Source: Thermosporothrix hazakensis
GTDB taxonomy: Bacteria > Chloroflexota > Ktedonobacteria > Ktedonobacterales > Ktedonobacteraceae
Assembly (NCBI RefSeq): GCF_003253565.1
Contig: NZ_QKUF01000028.1
Coordinates: forward strand, 1-64,000
Direction: 5' to 3'
DNA length: 64,000 nucleotides
The notes beneath the pieces are model-generated. The model was given only the letters and a program-made list of their open reading frames with translations, made no database searches and was not told the DNA's origin. The translations under genes were made by a program, and so were the position numbers. Of this stretch, positions 27,100 through 35,195 are shown in pieces; positions within the stretch are counted from its first letter, which is position 1, and each line of letters opens with the position of its first letter.

Positions 27100-27597
27100 A
27101 TGCGCATAGTATGGAGCCTGCTGTTGCTTGTTCTGTTGCTGACTGGCTGTGGAGAGCCAGCGGTACACTGGAAAGAGATTCAAGTGTTTCATGGAAAAGG
27201 GAGCGCGGTGTTAAACAGGCTAGGGCTGCGTGTTTCCGGTATCTGGGCAGTTCGTTTGAGCTGTCGAGGTGAGGGGCATGTCACGGCAATGCTCTACCCG
27301 CTCGACGTTGGCGGCTCGTTCAAGTGCGGGCAGACCAGGAGCGCCTTTAAGGTTCAGGAGCGCGAAGGGACCCTGCATCAGCTTGAACTGGTGACTGATC
27401 CTGCTGAGCAATGGCAGGTACAGCTTTTTGTCTGTACAGGAACGCTGGCTTCCTGTCGCCAATACCCGCCCGAGACGCATGCTAAGGGAACACCTTATCA
27501 GTTTGTCCGAGCTAACGGTATAATTGACAACAATAGAGCCACATATTCATATGAAAGGGCAGAAATAAGCTGCAAAGAGATATGGAGGGTATTTTGA
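27100..27597 (+). CDS. small secreted lipoprotein of unknown function
   Basis: 165 residues. The signal peptide with lipobox LLTGC (Cys17) marks it as a lipoprotein. The mature part has about six further cysteines (SCRGEG, FKCGQ, FVCTG, ASCRQ, ISCKE) that could form disulfides outside the cell, and reads as a small beta-rich domain. AAGGGAAGGAGGG precedes ATG 27100. It ends one base before the methyltransferase GTG. Divergent from the XPB gene with only about 45 bases between. Confidence 0.72.
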   Translation: MRIVWSLLLLVLLLTGCGEPAVHWKEIQVFHGKGSAVLNRLGLRVSGIWAVRLSCRGEGHVTAMLYPLDVGGSFKCGQTRSAFKVQEREGTLHQLELVTDPAEQWQVQLFVCTGTLASCRQYPPETHAKGTPYQFVRANGIIDNNRATYSYERAEISCKEIWRVF

Positions 27598-27598
27598 C

Positions 27599-28441
27599 GT
27601 GTACTTTAAGGCAATAAAGGAGGCGCTGGGAGAGCCTTTTTTTGAGGATGAGGCTGTATTGCTCTATCAGATGGATTGTCTGGCGGCGCTGCAAAAGCTG
27701 GACGCGCCGTTTATAGACCTTACTGTTACCAGCCCTCCTTACAATATTGGCAAAGAATACGAACAGCCATTGCCTTTAGACGACTATTTATACTGGTGCC
27801 AGTGCTGGATGGAGGAGATTCATCGCCTGACTCGCACAAATGGCGCTTTCTGGTTAAACCTCGGGTATCTCTCAATCCCTCATCGGGCGCAGGCGGTGCC
27901 TATCCCCTATTTACTCTGGGATCGCTCGCCCTTTTATTTTGTGCAGGAAGTTGTCTGGAACTACGGAGCGGGCCTGCATACGCGCAAACGGTTCTCGCCG
28001 CGCAACGAAAAATTTCTCTGGTATGTCAAGTCGGAACAACACTATACCTTTAACCTGGATGCTGTACGAGATAAAGACGTAAAATATCCTTTTCAAAAGA
28101 AAAACGGAAAGCTGAAATGTAATCCACTTGGGAAGAATCCCTCGGATGTCTGGCAAATTCCGAAGGTCACATCCGGGCAGAAGCGCAGTTCAAAAGAGCG
28201 AACAGCCCATCCGGCGCAGTTTCCCCTTGCGCTGATAGACCGTATTATCAAGGCGTGTTCTCACCCCGGTGAGCTGGTACTTGATCCGTTCATGGGATCG
28301 GGGACAACCGCGGTCGCGGCGCTCCAAAACGGGCGGAAGGTGCTTGGCTTTGAACTCAACGAGAAGTATTGTTTGATCGCCCAGCAGCGTATTGAACGAT
28401 ATCTGGCCGAGGTACAACCGGAGCTACCCGCCGTCTCATAG
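27599..28441 (+). CDS. orphan site-specific DNA methyltransferase (beta class)
   Basis: 280 residues. Motif order is beta-type: catalytic TSPPYN at about 44-49 comes before the SAM-binding LDPFMGSGTTAVAA at about 229-242. The target-recognition region lies between. TSPPY is frequent in N4-cytosine and some N6-adenine enzymes, so the base is undecided. GTG 27599 is the likely start (GGAGGGT upstream, immediately after the lipoprotein stop). No restriction nuclease gene is adjacent, so it looks solitary, with a role in regulation, repair marking or protection. Confidence 0.86.
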   Translation: MYFKAIKEALGEPFFEDEAVLLYQMDCLAALQKLDAPFIDLTVTSPPYNIGKEYEQPLPLDDYLYWCQCWMEEIHRLTRTNGAFWLNLGYLSIPHRAQAVPIPYLLWDRSPFYFVQEVVWNYGAGLHTRKRFSPRNEKFLWYVKSEQHYTFNLDAVRDKDVKYPFQKKNGKLKCNPLGKNPSDVWQIPKVTSGQKRSSKERTAHPAQFPLALIDRIIKACSHPGELVLDPFMGSGTTAVAALQNGRKVLGFELNEKYCLIAQQRIERYLAEVQPELPAVS

Positions 28442-28445
28442 AGAG

Positions 28446-28474
28446 AAGCCATCCAGCAAGCAACTGGATGGCTT
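28446..28474. terminator. hairpin between convergent methyltransferase and gcvPB
   Basis: Perfect 11-bp stem AAGCCATCCAG / CTGGATGGCTT with a 7-base loop. No strong T-tract on either side, but its place between two convergent stops suggests a two-way terminator or RNA-stabilising hairpin. Confidence 0.55.
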
Positions 28475-28488
28475 CAACGGGTTCTGCC

Positions 28489-29976
28489 TTAGTGCGTGAC
28501 TTCCTGACCGGGTGTCCAGCGCAGATTGGGCTTACGCGCTGCCAGTGCCTGATCAAGGCGCCCGACCACCGTAGTGTGGGGAGCCGTTTTCACAAGCTCT
28601 GGATTGGTGCGGGCCTCCTCTGCAATCTGCTTCATCACCGCGATAAAGGTATCCAGCGTCTCGCGTGTCTCTGTTTCGGTTGGCTCGATCATCAACGCCT
28701 CGGGCACGATCAGCGGGAAGTAGGTTGTAGGCGCGTACATCCCGAAATCGAGCAGGCGCTTCGCGATATCCATTGCCGTGACGCCTGATTCCTCCTTCTG
28801 CCGGCGTGCTGTTGCCACGAACTCGTGCTGACAGATATGAGGATAATAGATCTCGTAATCCTCTGAGAGTCCATGCTTGACGTAGTTGGCGTTCAGAATC
28901 GCACTCTCCGAGACATGACGCAGGCCATCGGGGCCATTGGAGCGGATGTAGGTGTATGCTCGAACCAGTACGCCGAAGTTGCCCAGATTGGCGCGTACCT
29001 TGCCGATTGACTGCGGCCCCACCTCCTGCCAGTAGTAGCGTCCCTGCTCGTCCTTCGCGGGCAGGGGACCGGGGAGGAAGGGAACCAGATGTTCTTTTAC
29101 GCCAATAGGGCCAGCACCGGGGCCGCCACCACCATGAGGAGTACTGCACGTCTTATGCAGGTTAAAATGCACCACATCAAAGCCCATATCACCGGGGCGA
29201 GTGATACCCATAACCGCGTTTGCGTTTGCACCATCATAGTAGAGCTGGCCGCCTGCCTCATGCACGAGACGGGCAATTTCCAGAATATTCGCCTCAAACA
29301 GACCAAGCGTATTGGGATTGGTCAACATGATTGCCGCGATATCGTTCGCGTGTGCGTCCAGGATCTGGCGCAGGTGATCCATATCCACGCCGCCAGTTGC
29401 CTTGTCTGATTTCAGCTCAACCGACTTGTAGCCTGCGAGGGTTGCGCTGGCCGGGTTGGTGCCGTGAGCGTTGTCCGGGATCAGCACCAGATGACGGTGA
29501 CCTTCGCCCCGGCTCTGATGATAGGCCTTGATCAGCATCAGGCCGGTCAACTCACCATGAGCGCCTGCGGAGGGTTGCAGGGTGACGCGAGTCATGCCAG
29601 CGATCTCCGCGAGATACTGTTCCAGCTCATAGACCAGTTGAATCGCGCCCTGCACCTGCTCAGCGGGCTGAAGCGGGTGGATATGCGCGAACCCGGGCAG
29701 CCCGGCCATATCCTCGTTCACCTTTGGGTTGTACTTCATAGTACAGGAACCAAGCGGATAGAAGCCGGTATCAACACCGAAGTTGCGCTGTGAGAGATGA
29801 GTGTAGTGGCGCACTACCTCGATTTCGCTGACCTCGGGAAGCGGCGCCTCTTCCTGACGGAGCAGGTGAGCGGGCACCAGATCTTCAATGGTTTCGGTCG
29901 GGACATCCATTGCAGGCATATTGCTGGCGCGGCGACCGGGGGCGCCCTTTTCAAAAATGAGTTTCTCTACGCTCAT
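28489..29976 (-). CDS. gcvPB: glycine dehydrogenase (decarboxylating) subunit 2, P-protein beta
   Basis: 495 residues. The PLP-binding signature HFNLHKTCSTPHGGGGPG, with the Schiff-base Lys, identifies the catalytic subunit of the two-part P-protein. With GcvPA it decarboxylates glycine and moves the aminomethyl group to the lipoyl arm of GcvH. Its start overlaps the gcvPA stop by four bases (translational coupling), giving an equal amount of both subunits. Confidence 0.95.
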   Translation of the reverse strand: MSVEKLIFEKGAPGRRASNMPAMDVPTETIEDLVPAHLLRQEEAPLPEVSEIEVVRHYTHLSQRNFGVDTGFYPLGSCTMKYNPKVNEDMAGLPGFAHIHPLQPAEQVQGAIQLVYELEQYLAEIAGMTRVTLQPSAGAHGELTGLMLIKAYHQSRGEGHRHLVLIPDNAHGTNPASATLAGYKSVELKSDKATGGVDMDHLRQILDAHANDIAAIMLTNPNTLGLFEANILEIARLVHEAGGQLYYDGANANAVMGITRPGDMGFDVVHFNLHKTCSTPHGGGGPGAGPIGVKEHLVPFLPGPLPAKDEQGRYYWQEVGPQSIGKVRANLGNFGVLVRAYTYIRSNGPDGLRHVSESAILNANYVKHGLSEDYEIYYPHICQHEFVATARRQKEESGVTAMDIAKRLLDFGMYAPTTYFPLIVPEALMIEPTETETRETLDTFIAVMKQIAEEARTNPELVKTAPHTTVVGRLDQALAARKPNLRWTPGQEVTH

Positions 29977-31325
29977 GCCTGCACCTCCTTCAGAACGGAT
30001 ACCAGATAGTCAATCTCTTCTTTGGTGCGCGTCTCCGTGACGCAGAAGAGCATGCAGTTTTCCATGTCTGGATAGTCTTTGTCCAGCGCATAGCCGCCGA
30101 CGATTCCAGCCTGAGTAAAGGCCTCTTCAAGGCGGGCAAGCGGGACGGGGGATTTGATCACGAATTCGTCGAAGAAGGGAGCAGTGAAGGGAGCTTCAAA
30201 ACCGGGCAGGGCGGTGATCTGGCGGAAGGCGTAGTGCGCTTTCTGCAAACAGAGCTGACCGAGTTCACGGAAGCCTTGCTTGCCAATCGCTGCCATATAG
30301 ATTGTTGCGCCGACCGCAAGCAACGACTGATTGGTACAGATATTGGAGGTTGCGCGTTCGCGGCGAATGTGCTGTTCGCGGGTCTGAAGAGTCAGCACAT
30401 AGCCCGTTTGCTTGTCGCCGCCCTCTTCTACCGTCTGGCCTACGAGGCGGCCCGGCAGCAGGCGCATGAATTTCTGTTTGGATGCCATGAAACCGAGGGC
30501 CGGAGCGCCAAAGCTCATGGGGTTCCCGAAGCTCATGAGTTCGCCAACCGCGATATCCGCGTTGTATTCGCCCGGAGGGGCAAGCACACTGAAAGAGGCG
30601 GGCTCAGTTGCGACCGAGATAAAGACGCCTTTCCCTTTGTGGGCGATTTTCTCGATTGCTTGCATATCTTCGATAGAGCCGAAGAAGTTCGGCTGCTGGA
30701 CCACCACGGCGGTTGTTGTGGCTGTTACCGCTGCATCGAGCTCCTCAAGGGAGGTCACACCATTGCGGGTTGGAACCTCTTTCACCGTAAAGCCGCGGGC
30801 AAAGGCGTATGTTTGCAGGACGCGGCGGTACTGGGGATCGACGCCAGCAGAGATAACCACCTCTCCCTTACCGCCCGGACCAAGCGCGATAAAGACTGCT
30901 TCAACCATTGCGGTCGCGCCATCATAGAGGGAGGCGTTTGCTATGTCCAGACCGGTGATCTGACAGACCATCGTTTGAAACTCATAGATGGTTTGCAGCA
31001 TCCCCTGGCTGACTTCAGGCTGATAGGGTGTATAGGAAGTGACAAATTCCGAGCGGCGTTGCAGGTGGGGGACTACGCTCGGGATCGCACGGTCATAAGT
31101 ACCGGCCCCCAGGAAAGAGATAGCAGTGTCAAGGTTGCGATTTTTCGCGGCCATCCTCGTTACCACACGGCGCAGGTCGGGTTCCGAGAGGGCGGCTGGA
31201 AGGTCAAGAGGGCGATTGAGCCGGACATTGGCTGGAACAGGAGCCAGCAAGTCCTCTAACGACGAGAGGCCCATGCTCTCTAGCATCGCCTGCTGCTCTT
31301 CCGGTGTATTTGGTACATAACTCAT
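29973..31325 (-). CDS. gcvPA: glycine dehydrogenase (decarboxylating) subunit 1, P-protein alpha
   Basis: 450 residues, the alpha partner of GcvPB; it has the aminotransferase-like fold (LYDGATAMVEA, VVVQQPNFFG, GFMASKQKFMRL) but not the PLP lysine signature. ATG 31325 (MSYVPNTPEEQ) matches the family; the longer frame to 31403 is leader. The ribosome site CGGAG is 11 bases upstream. A 437-base gap with hairpins separates it from gcvH, so it may have its own promoter. Confidence 0.94.
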   Translation of the reverse strand: MSYVPNTPEEQQAMLESMGLSSLEDLLAPVPANVRLNRPLDLPAALSEPDLRRVVTRMAAKNRNLDTAISFLGAGTYDRAIPSVVPHLQRRSEFVTSYTPYQPEVSQGMLQTIYEFQTMVCQITGLDIANASLYDGATAMVEAVFIALGPGGKGEVVISAGVDPQYRRVLQTYAFARGFTVKEVPTRNGVTSLEELDAAVTATTTAVVVQQPNFFGSIEDMQAIEKIAHKGKGVFISVATEPASFSVLAPPGEYNADIAVGELMSFGNPMSFGAPALGFMASKQKFMRLLPGRLVGQTVEEGGDKQTGYVLTLQTREQHIRRERATSNICTNQSLLAVGATIYMAAIGKQGFRELGQLCLQKAHYAFRQITALPGFEAPFTAPFFDEFVIKSPVPLARLEEAFTQAGIVGGYALDKDYPDMENCMLFCVTETRTKEEIDYLVSVLKEVQA

Positions 31326-31495
31326 GGATAAAACACTCCGGGAGATCGAGAAACACCCCTGGTGGGGGTGCTGCTCTGGCTTTTTGTATTTACCTTTGGG
31401 CATTCAGCGGCATTCACTGCGGGCAAACGTTACACAACATATGGTGTTTCTGAATGCAAGGTAGATATCTATCTTTGAATAAGCACAAAAAATAT

Positions 31496-31524
31496 CAGGA
31501 AAAACGGTAAAATAATTTTTCCTG
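31496..31524 (-). terminator. A/T-rich hairpin with T-run, between gcvH and gcvPA
   Basis: Perfect 9-bp stem CAGGAAAAA / TTTTTCCTG with an 11-base loop. On the minus strand it is followed by ATATTTTTTG, so it can terminate transcripts from gcvT-gcvH. The plus side also has a short A/T stretch. Confidence 0.5.
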
Positions 31525-31714
31525 TAAAAAAGTATTTCAGGCACCCATTGATATTCAATTTGTGGGTGGGGAACAGAGCTGTGCTCTATCAGACCCCTTG
31601 ATTATATCTCATAATTGTCTGGCATAGCCAAAAAGAGAATACATGAATTGCGTACCCCCCATTTGGGCTAGAAGAGGAGCATAGGGGAGTTTTTCCGCCT
31701 GCAACTGAGGGAGG

Positions 31715-31752
31715 GTCTTCCTCGCCTGGAAGTGTCAGGAGGCGAGGAAGAC
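31715..31752 (-). terminator. hairpin directly after gcvH
   Basis: Perfect 13-bp stem GTCTTCCTCGCCT / AGGCGAGGAAGAC with a 12-base loop, 10 bases after the gcvH stop. There is no T-tract, so it may protect the mRNA 3' end or attenuate rather than terminate fully. Confidence 0.55.
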
Positions 31753-31762
31753 GGAGCAGGAA

Positions 31763-32158
31763 TTAGCGGCCCTGAAGGTGCCGCAGATAGTCTTCTGCGC
31801 TCAGCAGTTGATCAACTTCGGAAGGATCGTTCAGCTTGATCTTCAGCATCCAGCCCTGTTCATAAGGGCTATCATTGATCAGTTCGGGATGCTCTTTCAA
31901 CTCCGCGTTTGCCTCGATCACCTGACCACTGACCGGGGAAACGAGCTCAGAAGTCGCTTTCACCGACTCGATGTCACCGAACTTTGCGCCAGCGTCAAGC
32001 TGCTCGCCACCGTCCCAGGGGAGCTCGATATAGACGATATCGCCAAGCTGGTCTTGCGCGTAATCGGTCACGCCGATCACAGCAACATCACCCTCAAGGC
32101 GAATCCATTCATCAGTTTTTGTATATTTCAGGTTTTCAGGATGGTTCAGGCTTGCCAT
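31763..32158 (-). CDS. gcvH: glycine cleavage system H protein
   Basis: 131 residues. The lipoyl-Lys motif GDIESVKATSEL is intact. GcvH carries the aminomethyl group between P-, T- and L-proteins on its lipoyl arm. ATG 32158 (MASLNHPEN) has GAAGGGAGATTCATCG upstream; the longer frame to 32293 runs into gcvT. It lies 46 bases after gcvT. Confidence 0.95.
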   Translation of the reverse strand: MASLNHPENLKYTKTDEWIRLEGDVAVIGVTDYAQDQLGDIVYIELPWDGGEQLDAGAKFGDIESVKATSELVSPVSGQVIEANAELKEHPELINDSPYEQGWMLKIKLNDPSEVDQLLSAEDYLRHLQGR

Positions 32159-32204
32159 CGATGAATCTCCCTTCCTTACTCTCAAAAAAGTAGGTGTATT
32201 ATTT

Positions 32205-33329
32205 CTATTGTGCGCGTTTATAAAAGGGGAGCGCAACAATCTGAGCCGCAACACGCTTGCCGCGTATATCGACCTGGATCTGTGTGCCTTCAACCGCGAA
32301 TGGAGTCTCTACATAGCCTAGACCAATATTCTTCTGTACTGTTGGTCCGGGGGCGCCACTGGTCAGGATGCCGATCTGTTGATCACTGGCATACAGGGCG
32401 TAGCCTCCGCGCGGTATTCCTCGTTCGATCATCTCAACGCCGACCAGCTTGCGCTTGAGCCCTTCGGCTTTGACCTTTTCCAGGGCTGCGCGACCGATGA
32501 ACTCGCCCGGCTTTTTCAGTTTCACCGTCCAGCCAAGCCCGGCCTCCAGCGGATTGGTCTGCTCGTCAAGCTCGTGTCCATACAGACAATAAGCCGCCTC
32601 CAGGCGGAGCGTATCGCGGGCGCCCAGACCGGCTGGAAGCAGACCATGAGGCTGACCGGCCTCCAGGAGCTTGCGCCAGAGTGCAACCACGTCAGCCGAG
32701 GAGCAGTACAGCTCAAAACCATCCTCTCCGGTATATCCGGTACGTGAAATAAGACATGTATAGCCGGCCACCTGTCCTGGCAGAAAGTGATAATACTTCA
32801 AGGCAGAGAGGTCGGTGGAGGTAAGAGGCTGAAGAATGGTTTGTGCGAGCGGACCCTGTAATGCAAGCAGCGAGGTGGTGTCAGACTGGTCGGTGATGGT
32901 TACGCTGGCGAACTTGGTCGCGTGTCCCTGAATCCAGGCAAGGTCCTTTTGAATGTTCGCCGCGTTGACGACCAGCATAAAATGCTCTTCGCTCAGTCGG
33001 TAGATCAGGAGGTCATCGAGTGTGTTTCCCTCGGGATTACAGAGCTGTGTATAGAGCGCCTGATGGACCGCGAGGCGAGCGACATTATTTGGCACCAGAT
33101 ATTGTAAAAAGGCTTCGGCGTCTTTTCCCTCAACCTTGAACTCTCCCATATGACTGACATCAAACAGACCGGCCTTTGTACGAACGGCCTGATGTTCCTG
33201 GAGAATCCCGCTATACTGGACGGGCATTTCCCAACCGCCAAATTCAACCAGGCGAGCTCCCAGGGAACGATGTTCTTCATAAAGAGGAGTACGTTTCAGT
33301 TGATTGACCGCATTGTCCTGCGTTGACAT
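32205..33329 (-). CDS. gcvT: aminomethyltransferase, glycine cleavage T protein
   Basis: 374 residues. The folate-binding fold is shown by FGGWEMPVQY near the start, LFDVSHMGE, and YTGEDGFELYC in the middle. It passes the methylene carbon from aminomethyl-GcvH to tetrahydrofolate, releasing ammonia. ATG 33329 is preferred (GGGAGAAAAAACACCT upstream); ATG 33347 has no ribosome site. A promoter about 63 bases upstream is visible. Confidence 0.94.
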   Translation of the reverse strand: MSTQDNAVNQLKRTPLYEEHRSLGARLVEFGGWEMPVQYSGILQEHQAVRTKAGLFDVSHMGEFKVEGKDAEAFLQYLVPNNVARLAVHQALYTQLCNPEGNTLDDLLIYRLSEEHFMLVVNAANIQKDLAWIQGHATKFASVTITDQSDTTSLLALQGPLAQTILQPLTSTDLSALKYYHFLPGQVAGYTCLISRTGYTGEDGFELYCSSADVVALWRKLLEAGQPHGLLPAGLGARDTLRLEAAYCLYGHELDEQTNPLEAGLGWTVKLKKPGEFIGRAALEKVKAEGLKRKLVGVEMIERGIPRGGYALYASDQQIGILTSGAPGPTVQKNIGLGYVETPFAVEGTQIQVDIRGKRVAAQIVALPFYKRAQ

Positions 33330-33398
33330 AGGTGTTTTTTCTCCCATTGCGCACTGCTGGTGTGAGCAGACGCTGTGCGCAGCTAGATATCGCTTGTC

Positions 33399-33427
33399 AC
33401 TATAGCAGATTTTGTTTTCAAGAACAA
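33399..33427 (-). promoter_or_regulatory. candidate promoter of gcvT-gcvH
   Basis: Minus strand TTGTTC (33427-33422), 17-base spacer, TATAGT (33404-33399). The leader to the gcvT ATG would be about 63 bases, too short for a tandem glycine riboswitch. Confidence 0.5.
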
Positions 33428-33605
33428 TATAACACAAGATCAGGAATCCATTACTGTGGCATGAGATTGAGCGTGAAGGGTGCCCCGTATGTCCACTTGC
33501 TTTCCAGTCGTTCCGCAGAATTTGGTATAATAATAGAACAACTATAAGCAATAGAGACGCTCTCTTTTTTTTCTATTATCTGTTTTAGAAGGAGTTCATG
33601 CAGGC

Positions 33606-35132
33606 ATGGACGTGAACCCAGAGACTCAAAAACGGCAGAGCTCGGGGGATAATCCAGTTCAGGAGCAGAGCCCGCAGGCAGAGGCGCGGCAGTATCCCGA
33701 GCAGGCGTCTGAGTTGCCACAGGGAAGCCGCGAGCAGGAAACGCTCTCGACCGAGGAACCAACCAGCAAAGCAGTTCCCCCTTATGCGGCGCAGGCTACT
33801 CAGCAGGAAGTCCCCACGACGCCGAGCGAGGCTACCTTCAGACCCGTAAGCACACACAAGCCCGTCATTGAAGAAAAAGGATATACCGGGGCAACACCCG
33901 TAGAAGAGGTGACACAGAGAGTGGTTCCGGCGCAGCCTGCTGGTTCCGTGAATAATGAGCAGACACAGCGAATCTCGCCTGCATCACCGTCGGAAGAACA
34001 GTCTGTGGTGGCTGCCTCCGCGGAGCAGACACAGCGAATCTCGCCCGCATCACCGTCGGAAGAGCAGCAACAGGGATCTTCTGTGGACGAGGTGACGGTA
34101 CGCAGGATGCCTCCCCGGGGAGGCGTGCAGCAAGCTCCGGTAGCTCCAACACCGCCTGTTTCCCCGGTTGCCACACCACAGAATGGCCCGGCAGCGTTTC
34201 CGCAGGTTGTCTCGGTGCAGCAGGATCACGTCTATAGCGAGCGCTTCGGCCCACCACCCGAAGAAATGATGGCGGTCAGCGGGTCGCAGCCGTGGGGCTA
34301 CCCGGCGCAATCAGGTGGGCCACAGTATCCCGCTCCTTCTGGTGTGTTTCCACAGCAGGGCCCGGGGATGCCACCGCCATACCCGTATGGATATCAACAG
34401 CCGTATCGGCAGCAGCCGCGTCGCTCTCCTGGGAAAACGATCTTTCTGGCATGTTGCGCTGTGCTGGTCCTGGTGCTCTTCGGGAGTCTGATTTTTGCCT
34501 TTTTCTCCTACCAGGCCCAGGTAACAGAGACAAATAACAAAAATGCGACCGCAACCAGCGTTGTACAGACGGCTACCGCAGTGAAATCAACCTATCCATT
34601 CAGCACAAAGCTGGTCCTGAATCAGCCGCTCAACAAGAATGAGGCCGAGTGGGATGTGAACGGGGATTGCGCTTTCCAGCAGGATGGCTACCATGTGCAC
34701 GTCAAATCGGATGCAGCCACGTTCTGTGGGGAAAGCAAGCAGTTCTCGAACTTTACCTATGAGATCACCGCAAAGCTGCTTGAGGGGAGTTGGGCAGGTA
34801 TCTATTTCCGGGCCAACGTGAACGGAGGCAAGTTGTACGCTTTCCTGGTCTCATCTAAAGGCTATAATATTATCAAGGGGATGGGGGTCTACTCCGATAT
34901 CATCCTGCTCGCAAGCGGGGATAGCGTACCCTCTTTCCAGCAAAATGGAGAGAATAAAATCAGCGTTGTGGCGGAGGGCGAAAGCCTGCAATTCTATGTG
35001 AATGGGACTTTAGTCAATAGAATGAGCGATTCATCTCATACGAATGGCAGAATCGGTGTGATGAGCATCACCAATATGAATGAAGCGACCGCTGAGGTGG
35101 TCTATTCAAACGCGAAAGTGTGGGAACTGTAG
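33606..35132 (+). CDS. membrane-anchored protein with disordered repeat N-terminus and LamG-like outer domain
   Basis: 508 residues, not assigned to a known gene. Residues 1-270 are disordered and rich in Pro, Gln, Ser and Glu, with a 22-residue repeat (TQRISPASPSEEQ) present twice. One membrane helix follows at about 278-301 after a basic patch (PRRSPGK), then a Thr/Asn linker and a beta-sandwich-like domain (about 335-508) of the LamG/DUF1080 type, with FRANVNGGKLYAFLVS and VNGTLVN. Topology should be N-terminus inside, sandwich outside, so it may sense or bind sugar or wall material. Thr residues in the N-terminal region could be kinase targets, given the kinases nearby. AGAAGGAG lies upstream of ATG 33606. 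Confidence 0.72.
   Translation: MDVNPETQKRQSSGDNPVQEQSPQAEARQYPEQASELPQGSREQETLSTEEPTSKAVPPYAAQATQQEVPTTPSEATFRPVSTHKPVIEEKGYTGATPVEEVTQRVVPAQPAGSVNNEQTQRISPASPSEEQSVVAASAEQTQRISPASPSEEQQQGSSVDEVTVRRMPPRGGVQQAPVAPTPPVSPVATPQNGPAAFPQVVSVQQDHVYSERFGPPPEEMMAVSGSQPWGYPAQSGGPQYPAPSGVFPQQGPGMPPPYPYGYQQPYRQQPRRSPGKTIFLACCAVLVLVLFGSLIFAFFSYQAQVTETNNKNATATSVVQTATAVKSTYPFSTKLVLNQPLNKNEAEWDVNGDCAFQQDGYHVHVKSDAATFCGESKQFSNFTYEITAKLLEGSWAGIYFRANVNGGKLYAFLVSSKGYNIIKGMGVYSDIILLASGDSVPSFQQNGENKISVVAEGESLQFYVNGTLVNRMSDSSHTNGRIGVMSITNMNEATAEVVYSNAKVWEL
33957..34067 (+). repeat. internal direct repeat in the disordered region
   Basis: The 45 bases from 33957 recur from 34023 (offset 66 bases, 22 codons) with about two differences, encoding the doubled EQTQRISPASPSEEQ peptide. 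Confidence 0.75.
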
Positions 35133-35154
35133 GTCAGGCAGGCAGTTAGCAAAG

Positions 35155-35190
35155 CGATAAAGGGGGAGCCGTTCGGCTCCCCCTTTATCG
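35155..35190. terminator. strong bidirectional terminator
   Basis: Perfect 16-bp stem (35155-35170 with 35175-35190) and a GTTC loop. The stem base is A/T-rich on both sides (ATAAAG / CTTTAT), and it sits between convergent genes. Confidence 0.8.
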
Positions 35191-35195
35191 TAACA

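Larger units (their letters stand above)
31326..31762. other. AT-rich gap between gcvH and gcvPA
   Basis: No gene. It holds the hairpin after gcvH (31715-31752), an A/T-rich hairpin (31496-31524) and a small CACCCC/GGGGTG hairpin at 31354-31370 next to the gcvPA ribosome site. Base composition between 31420 and 31660 is clearly more AT-rich than the genes around it, as expected for a promoter of gcvPA-gcvPB. No glycine riboswitch signature was seen. Confidence 0.6.

Noticed and set aside
27599..28441. Restriction-modification system
   Set aside because: Only the methyltransferase is present; neighbouring genes are a lipoprotein and glycine decarboxylase.
28553..29149. 198-codon minus-strand frame inside gcvPB
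   Set aside because: Frame shadow of a well-conserved gene, with Arg/Trp-rich meaningless sequence.
33330..33605. Glycine riboswitch upstream of gcvT
   Set aside because: The predicted leader is only about 63 bases and none of the conserved glycine aptamer motifs are visible.
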